Shown piece by piece: positions 38,958 through 47,982 of a stretch of DNA of 64,000 nt. The notes beneath the pieces were generated by a model. It had not been told where the DNA came from. It saw only the letters and a program-made list of their open reading frames with translations, and did not search any database. This stretch comes from an uncultured Paracoccaceae bacterium (GTDB taxonomy: Bacteria; Pseudomonadota; Alphaproteobacteria; Rhodobacterales; Rhodobacteraceae). Every line of letters begins with the position of its first letter. Position 1 is the stretch's first letter. A program made the translations under genes and the position numbers. The stretch is taken from NCBI GenBank assembly GCA_947497185.1, contig CANMFL010000009.1:93181-157180 (forward strand). The letters run 5' to 3'.

Positions 38958-39427
38958 GTGTTTTGTAGGCTTGTAGATATTGCAGGATCAACCTATGGCC
39001 TCGAAACAGACATGACTCGTCTCGTGGCAGCTCGACTGCTTGCAAAGTATGGAACATCCTATTCGGAGCAAAGAGGGCAAGACCTCGCAAGCAATGGCTA
39101 CGAGTGGAAATACCATCGGAAGGAAGAACCAGAACAGATCGTCCGACTTCTAACGGATCGCGGGGTTCTTTCACTTGGCAATCTTGCACCCTTCTTTCGA
39201 GATCATCCATGGCACCGGTCGATAAGTATTTTGCTCTGGTTCGTAGGCGTATTAAAGCGTTTGATCGAGGCGCGCAGCCAACTTCTGGCGAGACAACTTG
39301 GTATGTGAGCGCCTTTTATGATCTGCTAATGATTGAAAAAGTTGCCACGATTTTTCGATTTTACTACAATTATATCCTCCCAGAGTCGGCTGAGAGCCGA
39401 AAGCCAAGCGTCAGGCGCCTGCTATGA
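38958..39427 (+). pseudogene. Possible decayed coding region downstream of kptA
   Basis: Two overlapping frames (38958-39308 and one ending at 39427) cover this stretch, and no single clean gene spans it. The second frame contains MAPVDKYFALVRRRIKAFDRG and MIEKVATIFRFYYNYILPES. This is reminiscent of the C-terminus of a DDE-type transposase, where a YYNF-like motif is common. The evidence is weak, and the stretch may be non-coding. Confidence 0.25.
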
Positions 39428-39538
39428 AAATCGGGACAGCACGAGGCCTCGTGTATGTTAGGGATTTGCTCGCCTTCTCCTGATCTACAACTGCGTGGCA
39501 CCACCCTATAACGAACTTCTCGAGGTTCACCTGTGCCT

Positions 39539-40903
39539 TTAAATATCGACGTCGTAGTCTAATCCCTCGGCAACCTGTCTTAGTAAATCAACACTCTTCA
39601 ATGACCACTTCCTGGTCAGGCTACCTTTACCTGTGCCCGTTTTAATCTTGCAATGATATTGATTATCCGAAGATCTAATATCTACTTTCTTTTCGTCTTT
39701 GATGCGATGGATCAGCTTGTTGGCGGCAGTCCAATGATTGAAGCCAAGACGCTTTGCAACTTGAGTTATCGTCAAGGGGTGTGATTGATTTGGATTGCTA
39801 ACACTGGATATACCTAACAACGTCGGTAAGTGATCGTTTTCGTCAGCAACTCGTTCAAGGATATCGTAATCAACTGATACCTTGCCAGACGGAATATCTT
39901 CTCTAATTAGCTTCATCGTTCTGGCTGCTAAAGCTCGAACGAGCTTGGGGTTGATTGACGTTAATGCAGACTGGCTTTTCAACGCTTCAAAAATCCATTG
40001 AAAATCGTTGGTATAGATCGCGCGTGTCCTGTATTCGCGATCATCCACGGAGAAGACCGCTTGATCAGGAGGATATTTCGGAAGATCTCCAGATTGCCAG
40101 ATGATCTGGTACACATTTGGGATCAAGCCATCATCATCGGCGACAAGCTCTCCAATGTCTCTCAGGATCGCCTTTACGTTCGCATCACCCAAACCGTAAC
40201 CAAAGATAAAAACAGGATGTTCTGCGAAGTACGTGAGCAACTTGGCCGACACATACTTTTTCTTATCAACCCATTCGTCGTAATCAGAAGCGGTAAGGAC
40301 GATAGTCGAAGGGTCACTCACATCTCCATGAATATGAAAGATTTCCCCAAAGCTATTGGTGTTGTATCGCAGGATCGTCTGACCGGTGATTGGCTCATAT
40401 CCATCAAATACTTTTTCCAGGAAAAGATCATAGTTTGTTGTGATGATCGCATGTGGGCGTATCGCAGATAGTGCAATTATTTCTTTTTGATACTTTTCAT
40501 CAACATCAGGCACTTTCGGAGTATGTTCTTCAAGGTATCTGCAAGCTAAAAACTTGACAAAAGTTTCTTTTCTTACAGCGCTACTGAAAAATGACTCCGG
40601 AAACTGATCTCTTCCTGACTCCCATGCCCATTCAAACACCAAATCAGACAACGCAGATCCGATCGCAATCGGGTCATCATCAAGTTTTTGGCGATAATAC
40701 TCAAATCTATCGCCACCGTTCGGAAGCAACAAAAATATTTCCTTCAATAGCTCGTGCCAGTTTGGAGCCCCAAAATAACGACGAGGCATACCACTGCCTA
40801 CGAACAAGATGGGCTGGCATTCGAACTCTAAAAGCAAGTCCCTGATAGCTGCATCCGCTTTCTGAATGTAAGATGGCTCAGGTGGCCGGATTAAATCTGA
40901 CAT
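39539..40903 (-). CDS. SIR2-like domain protein, putative defence NADase
   Basis: A 454-residue protein. The N-terminal SIR2-like domain shows ILFVGSGMPRRYFGAPNWHELL (NAD+ loop), IITTNYDLFLEKVF (the catalytic-type Asn) and FHIHGDVSDPSTIVLTASDYDEW (His), with VFIFGYGLGDANVKAIL. A linker leads to a helix-turn-helix-like C-terminus (TITQVAKRLGFNHWTAANKLIHRI) and a basic tail. Prokaryotic SIR2-like proteins of this kind often deplete NAD+ on phage infection. The start MSDLIRPPEP follows AGAGGA. It is divergent from the larger SIR2 gene and convergent with kptA. The defence role is inferred. Confidence 0.8.
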   Translation of the reverse strand: MSDLIRPPEPSYIQKADAAIRDLLLEFECQPILFVGSGMPRRYFGAPNWHELLKEIFLLLPNGGDRFEYYRQKLDDDPIAIGSALSDLVFEWAWESGRDQFPESFFSSAVRKETFVKFLACRYLEEHTPKVPDVDEKYQKEIIALSAIRPHAIITTNYDLFLEKVFDGYEPITGQTILRYNTNSFGEIFHIHGDVSDPSTIVLTASDYDEWVDKKKYVSAKLLTYFAEHPVFIFGYGLGDANVKAILRDIGELVADDDGLIPNVYQIIWQSGDLPKYPPDQAVFSVDDREYRTRAIYTNDFQWIFEALKSQSALTSINPKLVRALAARTMKLIREDIPSGKVSVDYDILERVADENDHLPTLLGISSVSNPNQSHPLTITQVAKRLGFNHWTAANKLIHRIKDEKKVDIRSSDNQYHCKIKTGTGKGSLTRKWSLKSVDLLRQVAEGLDYDVDI

Positions 40904-41475
40904 CGCATCCTCTAATAAATCATATCGAGAACATAGTCCCGCTCGCAGGCATTGTTTATAACTATTTATGAGAGAGCCACATAGCAAATAGTAATATATT
41001 ACGGCTCAAAGACACAGCTGCTTTCCGAAGAGGGGGGAGAGCTTCATAATGTAGGTGTGACTTCGAGACAAAGGGCCACACGAACCAGAACGGCTTGGGA
41101 TCGCCCCCATGATCCCGCAAGAGTTAATCGCCTGGTTGAGATGGTCAGGCAAGACTGATTCTTCATTGGTTTTTATGCCTGAACATTTCCGTTCGGACCA
41201 ACATCGGACGAAAGAATTCCAGTGACCCTCGTCAGACATTTAATTGGAGCATTGCACTTCCGCAGCTCCTTACCAATCAATTGTTACACTTCGAAGATGA
41301 GCTGATACATTCAGCTTTCCGAGCACTTCCAATGCAAAAAAAACTGGACCCATTGCTCGAAGTGTTAGTTCAGCGAAGTTAGAGCTAATTTCAACAGGGG
41401 CAGACACCAAAGGCCTGTTGCGATTTGATAACAAGCCTGAAATGTTAGCCGAACCTATTTTAAGGGAACATCATA
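40904..41475. other. Divergent intergenic region between two SIR2 genes
   Basis: 572 bp with lower GC than the core genes. Promoters for both SIR2 genes should lie here. A 77-codon minus-strand frame (41006-41239) has no family features and is not called. I see no further repeat or RNA structure. Confidence 0.5.
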
Positions 41476-44400
41476 TTGACTCTCCGTTTCTCTAATGAAG
41501 GCCCAGCGTTCCCTTCTCAGCTGGTAGATGCCTTGTTGTCGGGCGACGTTGTTTTCCTTTGCGGTGCCGGTGTCAGCGCGCCGCAACTTCCAGGATTTGG
41601 TGGACTGGTTAAGTCGTGCTTTACTGGCCTGAATGTTCAGATGAACCCTTCAGAACAGCAAGCCTTCGACGACTACCGATACGAAGAAGTACTGGGTTCG
41701 CTCAGCCGCCGGATTGTGGATCCAACGCAAATGATCCGAACTATCGTAAAACTTCTTCAACCCCCTACGGATCTGAACCTCGATAACCATCGCACAATCT
41801 TGCGTCTCTCCCGAAATATGGAAAACCTGCCGACTATTGTCACCACGAACTTTGACACGTTGATTGAAAGAGCACTGCTTGAAAAAGCCGAAGCCGAAAG
41901 CATCCGATCGCTCAGTTTTGCCGGACAAGATTTGCCTGCTCCTGGAGGTGCAGGGTTTGGTGGCGTCATTCATCTTCACGGTCGGATTGCTGACCAGAAT
42001 CTTGACTTGGATGAAACGTCTTTGGTCGTGACCAGTGCGAATTACGGTGATGCCTACATGCGCTCTGGTTGGGCATCCAGGTTTCTTTTCGACCTTTGCC
42101 GCAGCAAGACCATTGTTATTGTTGGCTATAGTGCTGGCGATGCCCCGTTTCGTTATTTCTTGAATGTCCTTGAAGCTGACCGTGAAAGATTTCCGGATTT
42201 ACGCCCAGTCTACGCGCTGGATGCAGTCGATGATCGGAATGAAGGTGATGACAGGTGGTCCACGCTTGCAGTTGAGCCAATCTCTTACGAGTATGTCCAA
42301 GATCCTGAAACCCACAAGAAGAGCCACTCGGCTATGTGGCGAGATCTTCGCAAATTAGCGGATTTGGTAGAGCGACCACGATCTACTCGTCGGACATGGG
42401 CTCAGGAAATTTTTAAAAAGGCATACAACTCTGCCAGCCAAGCGGATCTCGATCATCTCAAATGGCTGTTCGCTGACCGTCGGGATTTGTGGTCTGTAGC
42501 AATCAAGGCGATTTCTGACCCTGAATGGTTCGATTTTTTTGCGCAGTCTAAGCTATGGAACGATCATGACGCGACTTGGGTCATTGCAGCGTGGATAGCC
42601 CAGGATCTACAATCCGCAGAAAATTTCAGATTAGCGGTCTCATGGCTGACGCGACTTCGCAACCCGTTTGCAGATGAAATCGATTGCCGGGTACGGCAAG
42701 CTAAGGATCTATCGCCATTGTGGCTTCGTGCATGGCGTATATTTGCCAAAAGCGCACCGGATGATGGTCGAGAACTCGATATGCCTGTTTATTCGATGTT
42801 GCAGCGGCTGCGCAGGCCGGTAGTGCTCAATATGGATATCCAGGACGCTATTGATCTTCTTACGCCAAAACTTGGGATTGAACCGAACCAAAGCCACTTC
42901 TTTGGCGGAAAAATTCCAGAAAGTCCATCAAAGTTGTCTGACCTCGCTTGGACAAAGTTTTCAGTCCGAGATAGAAGTGATATTTCCGAACTGATTGATG
43001 CGCTGGTCGACCTAACTCATCCTTCCATGATGATTTCGTTGGCCACACAAAAACTGAGTGCCATAATCCAGCAAGGAATTGATGTTGAAGACATCGTTGG
43101 CGACTTTGACAGCATGAGCGACACAGTGCCGTCGATAGAAGCGCATGGTCAGAATGAGCATCATGAAGGTCCCATTTTTCTTATTGAACTTATCGCGCGC
43201 TTGCTTCCAAAGGCAGTAGATGATGATCGAGACCAGGTTCGCAACTTGGCGGAATCTTGGAAGCAGCTACCGGGAAAGCTTGGACAGCGACTTTGGCTCC
43301 ACGCACTTCGCGAACCAAAGCTTTTCTCACCCGACGAAGCGATGGCAGGCTTGGCGGCCCTTCCTTTGGATACTTTTTGGACTGTGAGACGCGAGATACC
43401 ACTCGTGCTATTAGAATGCGCAGGTGATGCTAACCCTGACACGGTTGCTAAAATAGAAGCCCGTATTCTATCTGAGGCCGGTAAATACTATGAGCGCTTT
43501 GACCTTGACGACGGGCAGGTTGATTGGCGCGAGCACGCACGTGACACTGCTGTCTGGCTCCGGCTGAGCATGTTTCAACAGGCTAATGTCATATCTGATG
43601 TCGGTCGCGGGGAACTTGCTGCAATTTTGGAGCGTAGAGAATATCTCAATCGTGATGTCGAAGATCAGGACTACTTTGGGGTGTACTCCCATGGTGTCCG
43701 ATCCGTTGTCGGGGACCCAAAGCCAATCCTCGAAGCGCCAGACGAACAACGACTTGAAATTGCTCAAAAAGCACTCATCAGCCAGGATGTAGATAAGAGA
43801 GAAGGGTGGCGCGCCTATTGCTACGCTGATCCCCAAGGTGCATTTGATACTTTGAGCAAGGCGCCACTCAACGACGCCAACTCGCTTCTCTGGCGTGACT
43901 TCGTCAATTCCATCACACCGCCACACAACGAACTGTCTCCAGCCACACGAGAATTGATAATGGCAACGTTTCGAATTCTTGAAACTGCGCCCGACGATTT
44001 CTTGGCGGAATTCATTCGACAGGTCGCCGTCCTTTTCACAAGGGCACCGCGTAGCGAACTGCCAAATCATGAAGGCTGGTGGTCAAGACTCTTCGAGGTC
44101 TCAGTTGCATTTGGAAAAGAGCCTGAAAATACAGATCGGGACTTCTATGGCGCCGCAATCAACTCGCCAGGTGGAAGTCTCACTGAATCGGCTCTGATTG
44201 ATATCGAAAATGTCAGAAATAGCGGGGCTGATGTAACGCCATGGCTTGTTAAATCGATCTCAATTGCTGCGAAAGCGGCGGGATGGCAAGGCACCATGGC
44301 TCGTGCCGCCTTGATCCATCACCTCAGCTTTGTGATAGGTATCGAGGGTCAAGATGCGAGCCTGGCGTTGAATACAGCACTGTCCGGCCAATCGCCCGAA

Positions 44401-45090
44401 GCAGCCGGACTTCGGTCCGTCTTGGTGGGGCAAGGCCACATATCTATGAAGGCCTCAAGGATATTCCCAGACGCTATCAAATTGGGTTTGAAAGAGTTAG
44501 ACGGCAATAGATCTGATGCAACCGCCGCCGCGTCGCTCTTACTTTCCCCAGCGATTTCCATAATCCGGGGCAAAGCATCGCCCGAAGACTGGGGGCTCTC
44601 GTTGGACGATGTTACCGATATTCTACGGAGCGGGTCGCCAAGCCTGAGAGAGGGCGCCTCAGATGTCTTAGCACAATGGGTCGAGAAAATCGACGGTGGT
44701 CCGGCTCAGGTCTGGCAAACCGCGATTGGGCCCCTTCTTGCAAAGGTTTGGCCTCAGGAGCGCGCACTGCGAGAGAGTGGTCTGACGCGAAATTTTACAA
44801 AGCTTGCGGTGAATTCCGGGACAGCATTTCCGGAGGCATTTGATCAGTTGAAACCATATCTCATGCTCCTTGAGCGAAACGGTGGCGTGTACCCAATCCA
44901 AAAGTCTAAAGTTCCTGAAGAGTTCCCGCAGGAAACACTCGGCCTGTTATGGTGCCTGTTTGGCCCAGGACATATTGGTAACCTGTCAGGAGTGCCGGAA
45001 ATCCTCGAGCGCCTTATCCAAGCTAATCCAGACATTGAATTCGATCGACGTCTCCAATGGCTGGATCAAAACGCAGTGCATTACAGCTAA
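41476..45090 (+). CDS. Large SIR2-domain protein, putative anti-phage defence sirtuin (DSR-like)
   Basis: A 1204-residue protein starting with a SIR2 domain. GDVVFLCGAGVSAPQLPGFGGLV is the NAD+ loop, IVTTNFDTLIERALLEKA holds the catalytic Asn, and GVIHLHGRIADQNLDLDETSLVVTSANYGDAY the His. SKTIVIVGYSAGDAPFRYFLNVL closes the domain by about residue 235. The remaining roughly 900 residues are mainly helical with no motif I know, as in defence-associated sirtuins (DSR1, DSR2), where this part senses phage proteins. The start is TTG at 41476 behind AAGGGA. It stands alone on its strand. Defence is inferred from domain layout and surroundings. Confidence 0.75.
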   Translation: MTLRFSNEGPAFPSQLVDALLSGDVVFLCGAGVSAPQLPGFGGLVKSCFTGLNVQMNPSEQQAFDDYRYEEVLGSLSRRIVDPTQMIRTIVKLLQPPTDLNLDNHRTILRLSRNMENLPTIVTTNFDTLIERALLEKAEAESIRSLSFAGQDLPAPGGAGFGGVIHLHGRIADQNLDLDETSLVVTSANYGDAYMRSGWASRFLFDLCRSKTIVIVGYSAGDAPFRYFLNVLEADRERFPDLRPVYALDAVDDRNEGDDRWSTLAVEPISYEYVQDPETHKKSHSAMWRDLRKLADLVERPRSTRRTWAQEIFKKAYNSASQADLDHLKWLFADRRDLWSVAIKAISDPEWFDFFAQSKLWNDHDATWVIAAWIAQDLQSAENFRLAVSWLTRLRNPFADEIDCRVRQAKDLSPLWLRAWRIFAKSAPDDGRELDMPVYSMLQRLRRPVVLNMDIQDAIDLLTPKLGIEPNQSHFFGGKIPESPSKLSDLAWTKFSVRDRSDISELIDALVDLTHPSMMISLATQKLSAIIQQGIDVEDIVGDFDSMSDTVPSIEAHGQNEHHEGPIFLIELIARLLPKAVDDDRDQVRNLAESWKQLPGKLGQRLWLHALREPKLFSPDEAMAGLAALPLDTFWTVRREIPLVLLECAGDANPDTVAKIEARILSEAGKYYERFDLDDGQVDWREHARDTAVWLRLSMFQQANVISDVGRGELAAILERREYLNRDVEDQDYFGVYSHGVRSVVGDPKPILEAPDEQRLEIAQKALISQDVDKREGWRAYCYADPQGAFDTLSKAPLNDANSLLWRDFVNSITPPHNELSPATRELIMATFRILETAPDDFLAEFIRQVAVLFTRAPRSELPNHEGWWSRLFEVSVAFGKEPENTDRDFYGAAINSPGGSLTESALIDIENVRNSGADVTPWLVKSISIAAKAAGWQGTMARAALIHHLSFVIGIEGQDASLALNTALSGQSPEAAGLRSVLVGQGHISMKASRIFPDAIKLGLKELDGNRSDATAAASLLLSPAISIIRGKASPEDWGLSLDDVTDILRSGSPSLREGASDVLAQWVEKIDGGPAQVWQTAIGPLLAKVWPQERALRESGLTRNFTKLAVNSGTAFPEAFDQLKPYLMLLERNGGVYPIQKSKVPEEFPQETLGLLWCLFGPGHIGNLSGVPEILERLIQANPDIEFDRRLQWLDQNAVHYS

Positions 45091-45676
45091 AATTGATAAG
45101 CCGAACTCTCTCTTAGTTTAAGCTGCCTGTGGTTCAAAGTAAGCGCGGCTTCCATGGAGCTTCAAATGCTGATCCAACGCTAAGGAAAAACTCGCAGCGT
45201 GCAGAGAGCGTTTGTTCAACTTCATGTGCCGGAGTTGCGCCGCGCCCACTTTACGTAACTCAGCCGATGCTTACCACATTCCGCATGAGGGCCGCGAATG
45301 GTTTCGACACAGACGGCGGTAACGGGCCGGTCGCGACAGCTTGGGTTTTATGCACTTGAAGAATGTTGTGGGACAACATTTGGTACAAAGGGCTTAAAAG
45401 ATAGCTCGACGCCCGTATTGTTTCGTTTCAGCTAACCGACTATTTCCTTGACTTGCTAAGTGGGGAGTGATGTTAAGCGGCTGTTATTGCATGGGTATTT
45501 ATCCAAATTTGATGTTGAGTTATTTGGCGCACAGGATTCAATTCCTGTGCGCTTTTTCGTTGCCACGCCTGACCTGCCACTTCAGGGGAAAGCGCAGAAG
45601 GTGTTCATCGTTAAGCGGAGCAGAGAGGGCTTCGCATTTTAAAGGGCATACGCGGACGTTCATGCCAACTTTGGTT
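45091..45676. other. Intergenic region carrying sRNA-like element copy A
   Basis: 586 bp between the large SIR2 gene and the LysR gene. It holds an ATGTTGT/ACAACAT inverted repeat near 45363-45379, the promoter-terminator element at 45448-45557, and nothing else I can name. Short frames across it repeat the sRNA element in translation only. Confidence 0.5.
45448..45557 (+). ncRNA. Candidate multicopy small RNA, copy A (promoter to terminator)
   Basis: TTGACT at 45448-45453 and TGTTAA at 45471-45476 are separated by 17 bp, a sigma-70-like promoter. A strong terminator stem GCGCACAGGA/TCCTGTGCGC (45527-45552) with a run of five T follows, giving a predicted transcript of about 75 nt. The segment from about 45511 to 45557 is almost identical to copy C at 52664-52711. 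The closing base pair of the stem changes from A-T to T-A between the copies, which keeps pairing. Confidence 0.5.
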
Positions 45677-46573
45677 TCATACGAGAAAAATCGCTCTGAT
45701 CGCGGCAATCACATGCTGAACCCCGCGATTGTTCGATTGGCGTGTGTGGCTGGCCAGATGGAGGGGGAAGCCTCTAACCTCAATCGGCGGATCAAAGCTG
45801 GTCAAAAGCGGATGCGCCTTTTGATCAAACCCGTGTTTGGGCAACATCGCGATATGATCTGTGTGCGCCAAAAGCGACGGGACAAGCTGGAAGGAGGGCA
45901 CAACCGTACCAACACGGCGCGATCGCCCTATCGCCGCCAGTTGGGCATCCAGAGGTGATTGCGCCTCTCCTGTTCCGGACATCAGGACGTGGGGAAATGC
46001 CAGCCACGCATCAAGATCAAACGCCAGAGCGGCAGGGTGATCGCGCCGCATCGCCACAACATATGTCTCGTCAAACAGTGTGATCTGTTCGATGCCCTCG
46101 ATCTGGTGCCCAATGACCGAAACGGCAATGTCTGTTTCGCCACTCAGCAAATCTCGCGCCGCTGACGTGCTGCCGTTCCAAGGTTGGAAAATAGGGGTCA
46201 ACCCCGGAGCAGTGGATTGTAATGCGGTCAAGAGCGGCGCCGCGATCAGAAATGTTGGATCGTCTGCCATGGTGAGCCGCACGGTTTGGCGCAAGCTATG
46301 CAAAGGGGTTTCCGGCGGATCAACAAGGTCATTCAGTTTGCCCAGAACGGATTTAAGCGGCCCCCGCAGCGCTTCCGCGCGCGCCGTCCTCCGCATTGCA
46401 CCACGCCCGCGCTCAAGCAACGGGTCGTCAAACAGATCGCGGCACCTTTGCAGTGCATTCGAAACGGCGGGTTGAGAAAGGTTCAACCGATGCGCCGCGC
46501 GGCTCACATGGGCCTCGTCCAAAAGCGCATCCAGCACCACGAGCAGGTTCAAGTCGATTGATCTTAAATTCAT
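45677..46573 (-). CDS. LysR-family transcriptional regulator
   Basis: A 298-residue regulator. The N-terminal HTH reads MNLRSIDLNLLVVLDALLDEAHVSRAAHRLNLSQPAVSNALQRCRDLFDDPLLERGRG, and an effector-binding domain follows (VRLTMADDPTFLIAAPLLTALQ, ETDIAVSVIG, PHVLMSGTGEAQSPLDAQLAAIG). The length is normal. It is divergent from the RidA-like gene at 46848, which it probably controls from the shared 274-bp spacer. The effector is unknown. Confidence 0.92.
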   Translation of the reverse strand: MNLRSIDLNLLVVLDALLDEAHVSRAAHRLNLSQPAVSNALQRCRDLFDDPLLERGRGAMRRTARAEALRGPLKSVLGKLNDLVDPPETPLHSLRQTVRLTMADDPTFLIAAPLLTALQSTAPGLTPIFQPWNGSTSAARDLLSGETDIAVSVIGHQIEGIEQITLFDETYVVAMRRDHPAALAFDLDAWLAFPHVLMSGTGEAQSPLDAQLAAIGRSRRVGTVVPSFQLVPSLLAHTDHIAMLPKHGFDQKAHPLLTSFDPPIEVRGFPLHLASHTRQSNNRGVQHVIAAIRAIFLV

Positions 46574-46847
46574 GAAATCAATAATATACTATTTCTTATA
46601 TCAGTTGGAGTTATTTGTTTTGTGGAACTACGTCTTGGTCAAACGAACGCAAAAGGACTGCGAGAATGACCATGGCACTGCTTCTTATGTTGCACCGCGA
46701 TATCGAAAATCTTTCAATGCAAATCCACTGCTGATCACTGTCCTCGTTTTGCTGGCCAAGATCGAGCGCCGCCGTTCCTTACACACTTAGCCCCCGTTGC
46801 GAATGCCACCCTGCGCGTTTCAGATTTCACAGACCAAAGGACACTCA

Positions 46848-47246
46848 ATGACCAAACCAGACCCCGTATTCCCGTCAGACCGCCAAGACCTGTATGAAAC
46901 CAACCGATATTCTGCGGCCATCCGCTCAGGCGACTTGTTGTTTGTTTCGGGCCAAGTGGGAAGCCGTGAAGACGGAACACCGGAGCCCGATTTCGCGACA
47001 CAAGTTCAGCGCGCCTTCGACAATTTGTCCGATGTATTGCAAGCCGCAGACTGCTCCCTCAGCGACATAATCGATGTCACAAGTTTTCATACAGATCCCG
47101 AAGCCCAGTTCGGTGAAATCATGCAGGCGAAGGATCGCGCTTTTCCTGAAAAGCCTTACCCGAATTGGACGGCCGTAGGTGTGAACTGGCTCGCTGGGTT
47201 TGACTTCGAAATCAAGGTGGTCGCCAGAATTCCCTGTCGCGCTTAG
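46848..47246 (+). CDS. RidA/YjgF family protein
   Basis: A 132-residue Rid-family protein. NRYSAAIRSGDLLFVSGQVGSREDGTPEPDFATQVQRAFDNLSDVLQAADCSLSDIIDVTSFHTD and YPNWTAVGVNWLAGFDFEIKVVARIP are family-typical. Rid proteins hydrolyse reactive enamine/imine intermediates, but this one lacks an obvious C-terminal arginine in the RidA context (it has VARIPCRA). It may belong to another Rid subfamily. ATG 46848 has AAAGGA upstream. The divergent LysR gene is the likely regulator. Confidence 0.85.
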   Translation: MTKPDPVFPSDRQDLYETNRYSAAIRSGDLLFVSGQVGSREDGTPEPDFATQVQRAFDNLSDVLQAADCSLSDIIDVTSFHTDPEAQFGEIMQAKDRAFPEKPYPNWTAVGVNWLAGFDFEIKVVARIPCRA

Positions 47247-47418
47247 GTCGCCATGCTATCGAAGCATAGGTCTGGGCCCGAAGCTTTCGCTGCACACCGC
47301 ATTAATGTCCGCTACGCGGACAAAGCGGAAGTTGACTGTGCGACTTAAATCCAGCAATTTCAGTGTCTGGTGGATGCCCGTTCGCCTGCCAAACCAAAGG
47401 GCAAAGGTAAAATTTTTG

Positions 47419-47838
47419 ATGTTCAAAAACATGTTGAAAATGAATGCCGCTTGGGCTTATGCACTCTGCGTTTTTGGTATTGCAATGATGGATCATGTCC
47501 TCCGAAGCCTCAAGCCCGAGTTGACTGCAACTGGAAACGGGCGAATAAACTCCGGAGAGCTGGAAAAACTTCAACAGTATTTGAGTTTAAAACCAATAGT
47601 GGAACTATCTTTGATCACCGTTATTGCTTTCTTTGCTTTCAAATTGGCCCGGCCAAACGGTTTGCGAACGAATGAATATCAATTATCTATGTTGGTCATT
47701 GCCAGCATGTCGATAGGCCGATCCATTTTTGGAATTGGCGAAGGCTTCAATACAGATTTTTTTTGGATTGCTCTCCCAGGCACCTTGATTGGTTTTCTTG
47801 CGTATGGTTTCGTTCGATTAGGCGATTCAGGTTTGTAA
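47419..47838 (+). CDS. Small multi-pass membrane protein, unknown
   Basis: A 139-residue protein with about four hydrophobic segments (AAWAYALCVFGIAMMDHVL, IVELSLITVIAFFAFKLA, LSMLVIASMSIGRSIFGIG, FFWIALPGTLIGFLAYGFV). No family is recognised. The base composition is more AT-rich than the core genes, suggesting recent acquisition. Start choice is uncertain: ATG 47419, 47431 or 47440, with AAAGG at 47403-47407. It is cut off from further downstream genes by the IS91-type element. Confidence 0.55.
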   Translation: MFKNMLKMNAAWAYALCVFGIAMMDHVLRSLKPELTATGNGRINSGELEKLQQYLSLKPIVELSLITVIAFFAFKLARPNGLRTNEYQLSMLVIASMSIGRSIFGIGEGFNTDFFWIALPGTLIGFLAYGFVRLGDSGL

Positions 47839-47982
47839 CTATGGGCTCGAGCACTAAATCGCTCCGCGATAGGGCGCTTGTTTCTGGCGTTGCGCTGAGT
47901 TGGGATTTGTTTCGCGTTTTGTGAAGTTGGGTGTGTGCTGTTGGTCGAGGTGATTTTGCCTCGATTGACAGAGGGTATTCCC

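Noticed and set aside
41006..41239. A 77-codon minus-strand frame between the SIR2 genes
   Set aside because: No recognisable motif or ribosome binding site; cysteine- and serine-rich composition looks random.
45460..45642. A 60-codon frame that resembles one at 52646-52939 in translation (DVELFGAQ, PVRFFVA)
   Set aside because: The similarity comes from the shared promoter-terminator DNA; the frame runs through the terminator hairpin, so a non-coding explanation fits better.
46574..46847. A LysR operator in the spacer between the LysR and RidA genes
   Set aside because: Several AT-rich dyads are possible near 46583-46601 and none stands out enough to call.
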